This document shows, piece by piece, positions 1 through 6,856 of a stretch of DNA of 7,351 nt. Made by a program: the position numbers and the translations under genes. Source of the stretch: Eudoraea sp. (lineage in GTDB: Bacteria; Bacteroidota; Bacteroidia; Flavobacteriales; Flavobacteriaceae); assembly GCA_024642325.1 (NCBI GenBank), contig JAHEBI010000115.1, positions 1 through 7,351 on the forward strand, read 5' to 3'. Within the stretch, counting starts at the first letter, position 1, and every line of letters begins with the position of its first letter. The notes under the pieces are model-generated. The model was not told where the DNA came from and did not search any database. It saw only the letters and a list, made by a program, of their open reading frames with translations.

Positions 1-1528
1 AGATATATCTGGCATCCTCCGGCGTAATAGTGCCTAAATTCAGTCCCGGATCCAGAAAAGCCCGGCCGGAACGCACCAATCTGCTCCAAAGTGTCATAAA
101 TTGCCCTTCAATGGGCAGAAAAGGTTGTATGATCTCTTCGGCATACAAGGCCCAACCTTCTATGTTTACACTATTTGCGGCAAAAATGACCCGTGCCTGT
201 GAGACCCCTCTTTCTACCATTGCCGTAAACTGCAATTCATGACCGGGACGACCTTCATGCGCGGTCAAAGGCCAGGAAGCGGCAAGATGCGTAAAATCAT
301 CAATCTTTAATGAGGTGCCATCTGAACCTCCTGTTGCCTTTAAAGGCAATACAAACTCACCATATTCGCCCGTATTCCCAATGAGTCGCGGAGGGCTCAT
401 AAATGGGGCAGGAGCTGCCGCACTTTCAGCCGGGGAAGCCAAACGTATGACCATATCCCTATCTGGCAAAGTTAATAATCCCCTGTCCCTGATAATGCTT
501 TCAATTTTCTTGATCTGTTCCCTGTAAACTGTCAAAATATTTGCACTGTCCAGTTGCTCTTCTTTCATAGAACGAAGAACATCCCGGTAATCATCAGAAG
601 GATAGTTGTTTTTTACTGCAATAATTTTGCCCAGTACCTGTAATTGGGTCTGCAGTTCTTTAAAAGAAACCATCGCTCTGCGTTGTAGTTCCTCTATGGG
701 CATATCTACCCCATATTCCTTTAAATTAAACGAATAGATTGCAATGGGAAGTTTAAAGTCCGTCCGTGCATTAGGTAAGACTTCTTCCCGAATATAATTA
801 TGATAACTTTCCAATTGTGTAACCAATTTTTTATAATCTTTTTCAAACCCTTCAATTTCATATTTTTTAAACAGGCCTTCAATTTCTTTGATATACTCTA
901 CGCTGGTTTTCAGGTCACGATCTAATTCATCTTTAAATGGTGCTATTCTATCCCTGTTTTTATTCCACTCCCGCTCCATTTCTGCCCGGGCAAGGGTAGT
1001 CAGTGGCTCATAGCCCTTTTCGCTGCCCACATATTTTTTTAAACGGACCAGCGCATTAAGTCTGCGTTCCTGCGGAATCCGATCTTCCAATAAACTGCGA
1101 ATTCCACTGTAGATCATGCTTGTAGCATTGTAATAGGGTAACAGATTAGTTTCCTCCAAATGAATTTCTTCTATATTGTTTTCCGCACTTTCTATCAATA
1201 TCATCAGATCTTGCTTAACTAATTCGTTTTGAGTTTGCGCCAACCGGGATTTTAAATATTCGTTAACTTCGTTTAAATCCCTCAACGCTCTTTCATTAAA
1301 TCCTTCCGATAAATCTGTGATCTGATCATCCAAACCATCTATTCCAAGTCTTGCAGCAGATTCCGGGCTGTTCTTTGCAATTACATCAAGTAGTTTTTCC
1401 GTATGGTTATTACTTTCTGCAATCCACTCAGGAGTATCCTGTCCATAGCCTACAGGGGTATTAATTATAAAAAAAAGAAGGAATATCTGAAGAAATAATT
1501 TAGGGCAGTCCTTTATGGTATATATCAT
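1..1528 (-). CDS. Secreted DUF885 family protein (putative HExxPGH metallohydrolase), C-terminus cut by window edge
   Basis: I translated the minus strand from the ATG at 1528 to the left edge: 509 open codons, no stop or frameshift. The family usually runs to about 550-620 residues, so only the C-terminal part is missing. Residues 1-29 form a Sec signal peptide (hydrophobic core around 11-22, likely cleavage GYG|Q30). The middle is largely helical, rich in Glu/Lys/Leu. The diagnostic DUF885 motif HEGRPGHELQ starts at residue 424 (239-259), with His424, Glu425 and His430 as probable metal ligands. A downstream EGWALYAEE segment supplies a likely third ligand, Glu457. DUF885 proteins resemble gluzincin metallopeptidases, but most have no proven substrate, so peptidase activity in the periplasm is inference. 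An in-frame ATG at 1576 would add 16 basic residues; I prefer 1528 because it gives a normal signal-peptide length. The RidA-like gene lies 135 bp upstream, with no clear terminator or promoter in the gap. Confidence 0.9.
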   Translation of the reverse strand, partial: MIYTIKDCPKLFLQIFLLFFIINTPVGYGQDTPEWIAESNNHTEKLLDVIAKNSPESAARLGIDGLDDQITDLSEGFNERALRDLNEVNEYLKSRLAQTQNELVKQDLMILIESAENNIEEIHLEETNLLPYYNATSMIYSGIRSLLEDRIPQERRLNALVRLKKYVGSEKGYEPLTTLARAEMEREWNKNRDRIAPFKDELDRDLKTSVEYIKEIEGLFKKYEIEGFEKDYKKLVTQLESYHNYIREEVLPNARTDFKLPIAIYSFNLKEYGVDMPIEELQRRAMVSFKELQTQLQVLGKIIAVKNNYPSDDYRDVLRSMKEEQLDSANILTVYREQIKKIESIIRDRGLLTLPDRDMVIRLASPAESAAAPAPFMSPPRLIGNTGEYGEFVLPLKATGGSDGTSLKIDDFTHLAASWPLTAHEGRPGHELQFTAMVERGVSQARVIFAANSVNIEGWALYAEEIIQPFLPIEGQFMTLWSRLVRSGRAFLDPGLNLGTITPEDARYI

Positions 1529-1663
1529 TTGAATTGTGCTAATTATTGAATGTTTTCTGTTGGGTTTTTTCGCCATAAAAATTGAACTTCGATGGCCCTT
1601 AAATCATATATAAAGAGTAGTATTTAATATGGGTTAACGCTTCATAAATTTTATCGCTACGAC

Positions 1664-2179
1664 TTAATTGGTTTTATGAACTTCCAATTCAATTTCTATC
1701 ATGAACTCCGGTAAAGCCAATTCTTTTACTCCAAGCCACGAACCTGTGGGAAATTGTTTGGTGTAAATGGAGTTGCGATATCCGGAAAGTTCAAGGAATA
1801 AAGGCATATTGGTGGTAAAGATATTTTCAACAACTACATCATCGAAAGTGCAGTTAAAATGTTTTAAAATTTTGTCCAAATCTGCATAGCAATTTTTCAT
1901 TTGCTGTTCTAAATCACCAACTGCGGTTGGATTTCCTTCATAATCCATACTAACAGCTCCCGAAATTTTAATGTCGTTTCCAATTTTTACCGCATGAGAA
2001 TATCCATAAGCCTTTTCGGTTTCAGGCCGAAGAAGAAAATATTCCGGCTTTTCCTGATGAATTTCCGGGGTTGCAGGTGTTTCTTTAGGAATTTCCTGAC
2101 AACTTTGAAGTGTATAGAAAATAATGGAAAGTGTAATTAAAGTTAAGGTTTGAACAAATTGCTTAAATGATTTTTTCAT
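1664..2179 (-). CDS. RidA/YjgF-fold (Rid family) lipoprotein, non-canonical active site
   Basis: 171 residues. Residues 1-27 are a lipoprotein signal: basic start (MKKSFKQ), hydrophobic core 11-24, lipobox LQSC with the lipidated Cys27. A short Pro/Glu-rich linker follows, then a single Rid domain from about residue 50 to the end. It shows the family order: a GNDIKISGA strand, a helix with LEQQMKNCYADLDKIL, a DDVVVENIF strand, and the terminal LP..IEIE strand. Canonical RidA is a cytosolic imine/enamine deaminase using Arg105 and Glu120 (E. coli numbering). Here Glu162 matches Glu120, but the PARS segment reads PTGS, so Gly146 stands where Arg105 should be. It is therefore probably not a classical 2-aminoacrylate deaminase, and its cell-envelope location makes that role less likely still. 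Function is unknown. It starts 88 bp after the DUF302 gene, with DUF885 following; a shared transcript is possible but unproven. Confidence 0.88.
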   Translation of the reverse strand: MKKSFKQFVQTLTLITLSIIFYTLQSCQEIPKETPATPEIHQEKPEYFLLRPETEKAYGYSHAVKIGNDIKISGAVSMDYEGNPTAVGDLEQQMKNCYADLDKILKHFNCTFDDVVVENIFTTNMPLFLELSGYRNSIYTKQFPTGSWLGVKELALPEFMIEIELEVHKTN

Positions 2180-2267
2180 ATGGTTTATTATTTTTACTAG
2201 CTGATTTTTGTTGGGTTTAGGTTTCCTATTTATGATTATGTGTGGCGTTAATATAAATAGGGTACAA

Positions 2268-2660
2268 CTAATTCAGGCTTTTAATTACTTTAATAAGTTT
2301 TTGTTGCACCTCGGAGGCGAGTCCTCCCAAGGTCTCATTTTGAACCGTGCTCATTGATGCAATCGGATCAACAGCGGAAACTTCAATTTGCCCATTTTCG
2401 TGCTCCTCAACAATTATGTTGCAAGGAAGAAAAACTCCAATTTTATCTTCATTTTGCAGGGCCTTATGGGCAAAATGAGGATTGCAGGCCCCTAAAATCT
2501 TATATTTTTTAAAATCGACATCAATTTTATTTTTTAATGTCTCTTTGACGTCAATTGTAGTCAATACACCAAATCCTTCTTTTTTGAGCTCTGCAGTCAC
2601 CAGTTCGACCGCTTCCTCAAAGTTTTTTCCTTTAACAAGGGTATTAAAATAATAGCTCAT
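2268..2660 (-). CDS. DUF302 domain-containing protein
   Basis: 130 residues, with no signal peptide or membrane segment, so a cytosolic location is expected. The whole protein is one DUF302 domain. An N-terminal strand-helix unit (FEEAVELVTAELKKEGFGVL, about 14-33) is followed by the family signature KYKILGACNPHFAHKAL (53-68), then IGVFLPCNIIV (74-84) and VDP..SM (97-103). Conserved candidates for a functional site are Cys59, His62, His65, Cys80, Asp98 and Met103. DUF302 proteins are small alpha/beta proteins of unproven function; a redox or metal role for the Cys/His cluster is inference only. The length is normal for a single-domain member. The ATG at 2660 has no Shine-Dalgarno sequence, as is usual in Bacteroidota. 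The 178-bp gap upstream separates it from the barrel gene and follows a weak terminator candidate, so it may have its own promoter, though I found no clear TAnnTTTG match there. Confidence 0.9.
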   Translation of the reverse strand: MSYYFNTLVKGKNFEEAVELVTAELKKEGFGVLTTIDVKETLKNKIDVDFKKYKILGACNPHFAHKALQNEDKIGVFLPCNIIVEEHENGQIEVSAVDPIASMSTVQNETLGGLASEVQQKLIKVIKSLN

Positions 2661-2818
2661 GATTTATTAAAATTTAGTATTGGATATTTCCTGAGATGAC
2701 ACCACATAGCAGGAAACACTTCCGAAATTTGTACAGCAGAAATATACTTAATTAAAACGAAATAACATATGAGAAGGGTCATTTGAGCTAATATTCTTCA
2801 GATTTAATATGGTAATAC

Positions 2819-2847
2819 AAAAAAGGAAAAAAGATGGCCTAAAAGGC
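2819..2847 (-). terminator. Weak intrinsic terminator candidate after the outer-membrane barrel gene
   Basis: On the minus strand, a GCCT-TTT-AGGC hairpin (arms 2844-2847 and 2837-2840) overlaps the TAG stop codon of the barrel gene. It is followed by a T-rich run (complement of 2819-2832) made of two blocks of six T's. The stem is only 4 bp, extendable by an ATG/CAT pairing only across a three-base bulge, so support comes mainly from position and the T-tract. Confidence 0.35.
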
Positions 2848-3981
2848 TTCCATTACCCCAAAATAAAACCCTTGATTCCCATCAACTCCCAGGGCGTAAT
2901 CCAGGCGAATATTTATCTTTTTAGCTTTAGAAACCATGTATCGCAAACCTGCACCTGCACTGGGTAACCAGGTGCGTTCAAACTCTTCTTCGCCATTGTT
3001 TTCATTGCCCCAGATATTCCCTGTTCCCGCAAAAAATACCGCCCCCCATTTTCTGTAGAAACGCCATCTGTATTCTGCCTGCAATGCAATCATATGCCGA
3101 CCTTTATATTTACCGGTTTCATATCCTCTAAGACTATTGCGCACACCGTAGTTTTGGTAACCGTCAAAAGGTACATCGCCAAATGCAAAACCACCGGAAA
3201 GATCAAAGGCCAGGATATTATTTTCTTTAAGGGAATAGAAATAGTTAAAGGAATAGTCTGTGTCTATATAGTCATTGTCGCTTCCAAGCCATCCTGCATT
3301 GAGTTTTGGACGAACACTGAAACTTAATCCTCTGGTGGGGTAATACGGGTAGTCTCTGTTATCAAAGGAAATATTAAGTCCTATACTGGAAACAAAATTA
3401 TCCGTAATTCCATTTTGTTCAAAAAAATCTTTGGTGAACTCATTTTCTTCATCTGAGCCCTGATCAAATTTATAACTGGTTTTAGTTCCCAGATATAATA
3501 ATCCCAAATAGAAATCTCCAATGACTTTCCGACTGTATTCGGCGGACATAAAATTTCTTATTTCGGAATAGACCAGACGAAGGTTGTTACCCTGTTCATC
3601 ATAAAGAAAATCATTATTTACCTTCAAACTACCAATGCCAAATGATGCCCTGTTTTTATCTTCATTCCAAAAAAAGCGTCCAAATGGGGCAATTATATAA
3701 CTGTTATTCGTGCTGTAAATGGCATAAAGAGAGACGAGAGATGGTGGGGATAATTCATCGTCTTTCCTGAGTTTAAAAAAATACATTCCAAGGCCCCCAA
3801 ACCCTGTTCCCATAGTGGGATTATTGGTAATTAAAGGTACGGCCACGAAAGTTTTGGAGTTTTTATCGAATGCTGAATCAATAGAAATAGAATCCTGGCC
3901 AAATGAAGTGTATGAAAAAAACAAAATTAAACATGGGATAAGCAGATTTTTGAGAAAATATATGAATTTTTTAAAGTTCAT
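2839..3981 (-). CDS. BamA/TamA family outer-membrane beta-barrel protein without POTRA domains
   Basis: 380 residues from the ATG at 3981. Residues 1-28 are a Sec signal peptide (lysines at 4, 5, 11; hydrophobic core 13-24; likely cleavage SFG|Q29). The rest is an Omp85-type bacterial surface antigen barrel. It contains the early PTMGTGFGG segment, the FDNRDYPYYPTRG strand-turn, and the L6-loop RGY motif (about 285-287, in LRGYETG) that defines the Omp85 superfamily, and it ends in alternating aromatic strands with a C-terminal Phe (GVMEAF), a typical BAM-recognition end. No POTRA domain fits between the signal peptide and the barrel, so it is not BamA itself. Such short barrels are common in Bacteroidota and their cargo is unknown. 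A frame extension to an ATG at 4020 exists, but it would put 13 extra residues before the basic n-region. The peptidase gene ends 83 bp upstream (44 bp from the alternative start), and a candidate promoter lies between them. Confidence 0.88.
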   Translation of the reverse strand: MNFKKFIYFLKNLLIPCLILFFSYTSFGQDSISIDSAFDKNSKTFVAVPLITNNPTMGTGFGGLGMYFFKLRKDDELSPPSLVSLYAIYSTNNSYIIAPFGRFFWNEDKNRASFGIGSLKVNNDFLYDEQGNNLRLVYSEIRNFMSAEYSRKVIGDFYLGLLYLGTKTSYKFDQGSDEENEFTKDFFEQNGITDNFVSSIGLNISFDNRDYPYYPTRGLSFSVRPKLNAGWLGSDNDYIDTDYSFNYFYSLKENNILAFDLSGGFAFGDVPFDGYQNYGVRNSLRGYETGKYKGRHMIALQAEYRWRFYRKWGAVFFAGTGNIWGNENNGEEEFERTWLPSAGAGLRYMVSKAKKINIRLDYALGVDGNQGFYFGVMEAF

Positions 3982-4038
3982 TAGATTTTCATTTTGCCGG
4001 TATAAATTGTATAAAAACATTCAGCAATCCCCTGAAAG

Positions 4039-4046
4039 CAAAGGTA
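4039..4046 (-). promoter_or_regulatory. Candidate Bacteroidota -7 promoter element (TAnnTTTG) for the barrel gene
   Basis: The minus strand reads TACCTTTG, a perfect match to the Bacteroidota primary sigma factor -7 consensus TAnnTTTG. It lies in the gap between the peptidase stop and the barrel gene. A start about 7 nt downstream would leave a leader of roughly 50 nt before the ATG at 3981, but only about 11 nt before the ATG at 4020. No clear TTG -33 element is found at the usual spacing, which lowers confidence. Confidence 0.45.
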
Positions 4047-4064
4047 CTGATTATATTTGTGGAT

Positions 4065-6104
4065 TTATTCTTCAGGGATATCAATATCTTCATCCCAAAT
4101 GTATTTTCCAAACCATTTCCAGTTATGCCATGTAGCAGCCAGCCTTTCTTTTGGTTTATTTATTCCATGCCCAAAGCCTTTGTAAATGACTAATTCCGTT
4201 TCTATTCCTCTATCCTTAAGCCCCTGGAACAATTCAAAGGCATTTGCAACAGGCACTCTTTTGTCTAATTCGCCATGTTGGATAAGCGTTGGTGTGGCTG
4301 CTTTATTTATGTTGGTCATAGGGGAAGTTTTTTCATATATTTTTTTATCACTCCAGGGTGTTCCCTTTAAATATTGCCTGGTAAATGGATGAATATCTGT
4401 ATTTACGTAATAGGTCATCCAGTTTGAAATCCCGGCACCAACCGAAATTGCTTTGAATTTAGTAGAGTTTGTGGTTAGAAAGGCTGAAATGTACCCACCC
4501 TGGCTCCATCCCATGGAACCCACTCTATTACCATCTATGATGCCTTTGTCTTCCAGATAGGCAACACCGGATAGCACGTCCCATGCATCTCCAACCCCCA
4601 AATTCTTAACGTTTAAAGACCTGAAATCTTCCCCGTAACCCGCTGATCCCCTGTAATTAGGTCGCAATATCAGTGCACCTTTATTTAGCCATTGCACCAT
4701 GGGGTAGACATATGAAGGAGTAGGGCCCGGGGTGGAAATTCCCGTGGGGCCTCCATGTATGATTACCAGCAGCGGATATTTTTTAGCAGGGTCATAATCC
4801 TGAGGTTTGTGCAGGATACCTTCAATAAGTGCACCATCTTTACTTTTCCAGGATATAACCTCACTTTTGGCCACAGACCAATTGAATAGTTGCTTGGAGG
4901 ACTCGGTGATTTTTCTTGAATCTTTAGCAGGGTAATCGCTATGGTAGATTTCCGTAATATCATTGTCATTTGAAGCTGCATAAGCTATTTTGTTACCATC
5001 TTCTGAAAAGGAAAAGTTCCAGATTCTTTCGGAGTTGATGGGCAATATTTTTGCCTTGCCATTTTCCGGGTCTATTCTAAGAACCGGGCGTTGTGTTTTT
5101 TGCCAGGCGATTCCGAATATCCCGTTTTTTGTCCACTTCAATCCATTGATGTTCTCGTCAAAATCTGCGGCCAATTGTTTATTCCGGGAGCCGTCGGTGT
5201 TTATTCTGAACAGCTTATCATTTAAATAATAATTAGAGGTGCTGTCATTGAGGTTGGATTTATAAAGAATGGCATCTCCATCCGGAGACCAGTCTACCAG
5301 TCCGTCGTAGCTTAAATTATTTACCAGGACCTTATACGTTTTGGATTCTATGTCATAAATTGAAATATCTGCTTTGAAAAAGCTGTTTATTAAAGGGTCC
5401 GGCTGATGTTCAAATGCAATTTTCTTGCCATCCGGAGACCATTTGAAACTATTAACGGAGAATGTTACGCTATCCATTATTAACCGGGCTTCGAGTTCCT
5501 TGGTGTAAACAGTATCCTTTAGCTGGTCTGGCCTTGGCATATAGCTTAGTTGGGATGGTTTAAAATCTGCCAGCCAGATCTGATTTAAATTGTATTCCCC
5601 ATCTTCTATCTCAAAACCTCCAAGTTTTTCCTTGCGTTTTTTTTGTTCTTCGGACTTGTCTTCAGACTGGAGAAAAGCAATTTTCCGGCCATCAGGGGAC
5701 CATTCAAAATCATCGATATTATTTTCTGTTTGAGTAACCTGAAAAGATTCTCCTCCTGCCAATCGAATGGCCTGTATCTGCGTTTTTTCACCTCGTTTAG
5801 ACAGAAATGCGATCCATTTGCCGTCTGGGGACCACTTCGGACCGGTACTGTTGCCTTTAAGGTTATTTGTTAGCTGAATTGGTTTATCCGCGTTCTTTGA
5901 GAGCCACAATTCCCTGTCGTACCTGTTTTCTTTCCAATCCACGGTTTGGGACTCAAAAACGATATGGTTGCCATCTGGCGAAATCACCGCATTATAAACT
6001 GATTGCAAAGAGATAATATCTTCAAAAGAAGGTGATTTGGTTGTCTGGGCATTTAAAAAAACCATGCAGAATGCGGTAGAAATAATCAGAAATGAATTTT
6101 TCAT
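4065..6104 (-). CDS. Secreted S9 family serine peptidase (prolyl oligopeptidase/acylaminoacyl-peptidase type)
   Basis: 679 residues from the ATG at 6104, a full length for the family. Residues 1-19 form a Sec signal peptide (cleavage NA|Q20). An N-terminal beta-propeller carries six WSPDG-type TolB/PD40 repeats, at about residues 42, 92, 136, 223, 273 and 367 (the last reads SEDG). The alpha/beta-hydrolase domain runs from about 415 to the end, with an HGGP oxyanion motif (450-453). The triad is Ser534 in GWSQGG (codon 4503-4505), Asp614 in GELDKRVP (4263-4265) and His646 in GFGHG (4167-4169). All three are intact, so an active serine peptidase cleaving short peptides in the periplasm or outside is expected. 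The exact specificity (dipeptidyl, acylaminoacyl or prolyl) cannot be read from the sequence. An in-frame TTG at 6128 is possible but would add residues before the signal peptide. It follows the GNAT-fold gene by 54 bp with no terminator, so they may be co-transcribed. Confidence 0.95.
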   Translation of the reverse strand: MKNSFLIISTAFCMVFLNAQTTKSPSFEDIISLQSVYNAVISPDGNHIVFESQTVDWKENRYDRELWLSKNADKPIQLTNNLKGNSTGPKWSPDGKWIAFLSKRGEKTQIQAIRLAGGESFQVTQTENNIDDFEWSPDGRKIAFLQSEDKSEEQKKRKEKLGGFEIEDGEYNLNQIWLADFKPSQLSYMPRPDQLKDTVYTKELEARLIMDSVTFSVNSFKWSPDGKKIAFEHQPDPLINSFFKADISIYDIESKTYKVLVNNLSYDGLVDWSPDGDAILYKSNLNDSTSNYYLNDKLFRINTDGSRNKQLAADFDENINGLKWTKNGIFGIAWQKTQRPVLRIDPENGKAKILPINSERIWNFSFSEDGNKIAYAASNDNDITEIYHSDYPAKDSRKITESSKQLFNWSVAKSEVISWKSKDGALIEGILHKPQDYDPAKKYPLLVIIHGGPTGISTPGPTPSYVYPMVQWLNKGALILRPNYRGSAGYGEDFRSLNVKNLGVGDAWDVLSGVAYLEDKGIIDGNRVGSMGWSQGGYISAFLTTNSTKFKAISVGAGISNWMTYYVNTDIHPFTRQYLKGTPWSDKKIYEKTSPMTNINKAATPTLIQHGELDKRVPVANAFELFQGLKDRGIETELVIYKGFGHGINKPKERLAATWHNWKWFGKYIWDEDIDIPEE

Positions 6105-6158
6105 AATTTTAGGAGGATGTATTAACAAATTTTAAATGGTTAGCTGGAAAGAAATATT

Positions 6159-6713
6159 TTAGTCTAATGATCTCCAATCTTCCCAGGAAATTTCTCTTCC
6201 GGGATAGGCTACACTTTTGAAGGGCCAGTCTTTATCAATCCACTCTTTAACAGCATTGAAGAGAATAGCATCCAGTCCTTTATCCAGCATGCTTGTTCGT
6301 ATCCACATGCTTATTCTGGCATCATATTCCCCTTTCGTTGTTGGATTGATATAAAGGCAGCCAATAACCTGATCCTCATCCGGCGAAACCACCGTATAGG
6401 CAAAAGAGTTTCTCATTTGAAATTCTTTCTGGTGCCATCCCAGATCTATTAAATCCTGCTCAAATGTCAATTCCTTGGCAGGCCAACCAGATTGTGGATA
6501 CATTTTCTGCAAATGATCAATGCTGGTCATTACGGCATCATAGTCCTTAACCACATCATTAACGGTAAGCATCCGTATCCGGAAGTACTTGTTTTCCAGT
6601 GTATCCGGGATTTTAAAATCTGCAGGAACAAAGGGTGTGTTTTGTGAAGACATAGTAACTGAAAAAAGCAAGATTAAAGTGCAACTAGATAAGAAATGTT
6701 TTCTCTTCATCAT
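6159..6713 (-). CDS. Exported GNAT-fold (N-acetyltransferase-like) protein
   Basis: 184 residues. The start MMKRK is followed by a hydrophobic stretch (12-21) ending in MSSQN, a typical Sec signal peptide cleaved near residue 23. LSSC at 8-11 is not a lipobox because the hydrophobic region follows it. The mature part matches a GNAT-like family otherwise known as cytosolic proteins: a YFRIRML strand, a helix with DYDAVMTSIDHL (58-69), SFAYTVVSPDEDQVIGCLY (103-121), the YDARISMWIR strand (130-139), and a terminal PGREISWEDW. The strand pair QVIGCLY/RISMWIR corresponds to GNAT beta-4/beta-5. The usual acetyl-CoA pyrophosphate loop (Q/R-x-x-G-x-G/A) is not visible after it; the region reads TSMLDKGLDAIL. 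With no acetyl-CoA expected outside the cytosol, acetyltransferase activity is doubtful and the role is unknown. The stop lies 54 bp before the S9 peptidase start, suggesting co-transcription. Confidence 0.82.
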   Translation of the reverse strand: MMKRKHFLSSCTLILLFSVTMSSQNTPFVPADFKIPDTLENKYFRIRMLTVNDVVKDYDAVMTSIDHLQKMYPQSGWPAKELTFEQDLIDLGWHQKEFQMRNSFAYTVVSPDEDQVIGCLYINPTTKGEYDARISMWIRTSMLDKGLDAILFNAVKEWIDKDWPFKSVAYPGREISWEDWRSLD

Positions 6714-6743
6714 TTTTTAGGCTGAATTTATTGATTTATTTTT

Positions 6744-6751
6744 CAAACGAA
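6744..6751 (-). promoter_or_regulatory. Weak -7 promoter-like element upstream of the GNAT-fold gene
   Basis: The minus strand reads TTCGTTTG, one mismatch from the Bacteroidota TAnnTTTG element. It ends 31 bp before the ATG at 6713 and lies downstream of the terminator at 6805-6835, so it is placed where a promoter for the GNAT-fold/peptidase pair would be needed. No clear -33 TTG supports it. Confidence 0.28.
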
Positions 6752-6804
6752 CCTTTTTCAGCGAAACATTTTACTTAATTCGGAAATTATAAAAGGGTTA
6801 AATT

Positions 6805-6835
6805 AAAAAGGTGGCCTATAAGAGGGACCACCTTT
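6805..6835 (-). terminator. Intrinsic terminator after the NTF2-like gene
   Basis: On the minus strand, AAAGGTGG (complement of 6828-6835) pairs perfectly with CCACCTTT (complement of 6807-6814). Two further C-G pairs can form inside, across a single bulged T. The T run at the 3' arm (complement of 6805-6809) continues into AT-rich sequence. It sits about 20 bp past the TAA stop of the NTF2-like gene and should end that transcript before the GNAT-fold gene. Confidence 0.75.
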
Positions 6836-6856
6836 GATTTTAATGCGCTATTGACT

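Noticed and set aside
2687..2716. 7-bp inverted repeat (TTTCCTG/CAGGAAA, 16-nt spacer) upstream of the DUF302 gene, a possible operator or leader hairpin.
   Set aside because: A perfect 7-bp repeat with a spacer up to about 20 nt is expected several times by chance in a window this size, and there is no T-tract or known operator match.
3094..3327. Plus-strand open frame of 77 codons within the barrel gene, and similar plus-strand frames inside the DUF885, peptidase and NTF2-like genes.
   Set aside because: These lie antisense to clearly coding genes with recognisable domains, and their translations match no family I recognise.
4030..4077. Inverted repeat CCCTGAA/TTCAGGG flanking the promoter-like element after the S9 peptidase gene.
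   Set aside because: The loop is 34 nt, one arm lies inside the coding sequence, and no T run follows. Chance occurrence is likely.
6111..6122. AGGAGG followed at once by ATG on the plus strand, resembling a ribosome binding site and start.
   Set aside because: The reading frame stops after two codons and there is no spacing between AGGAGG and ATG. On the minus strand, where the gene lies, it is not a Shine-Dalgarno sequence.
6104..6128. TTG start at 6128 extending the S9 peptidase by 8 residues.
   Set aside because: The extension places residues before a complete, well-formed signal peptide that starts at the ATG at 6104.
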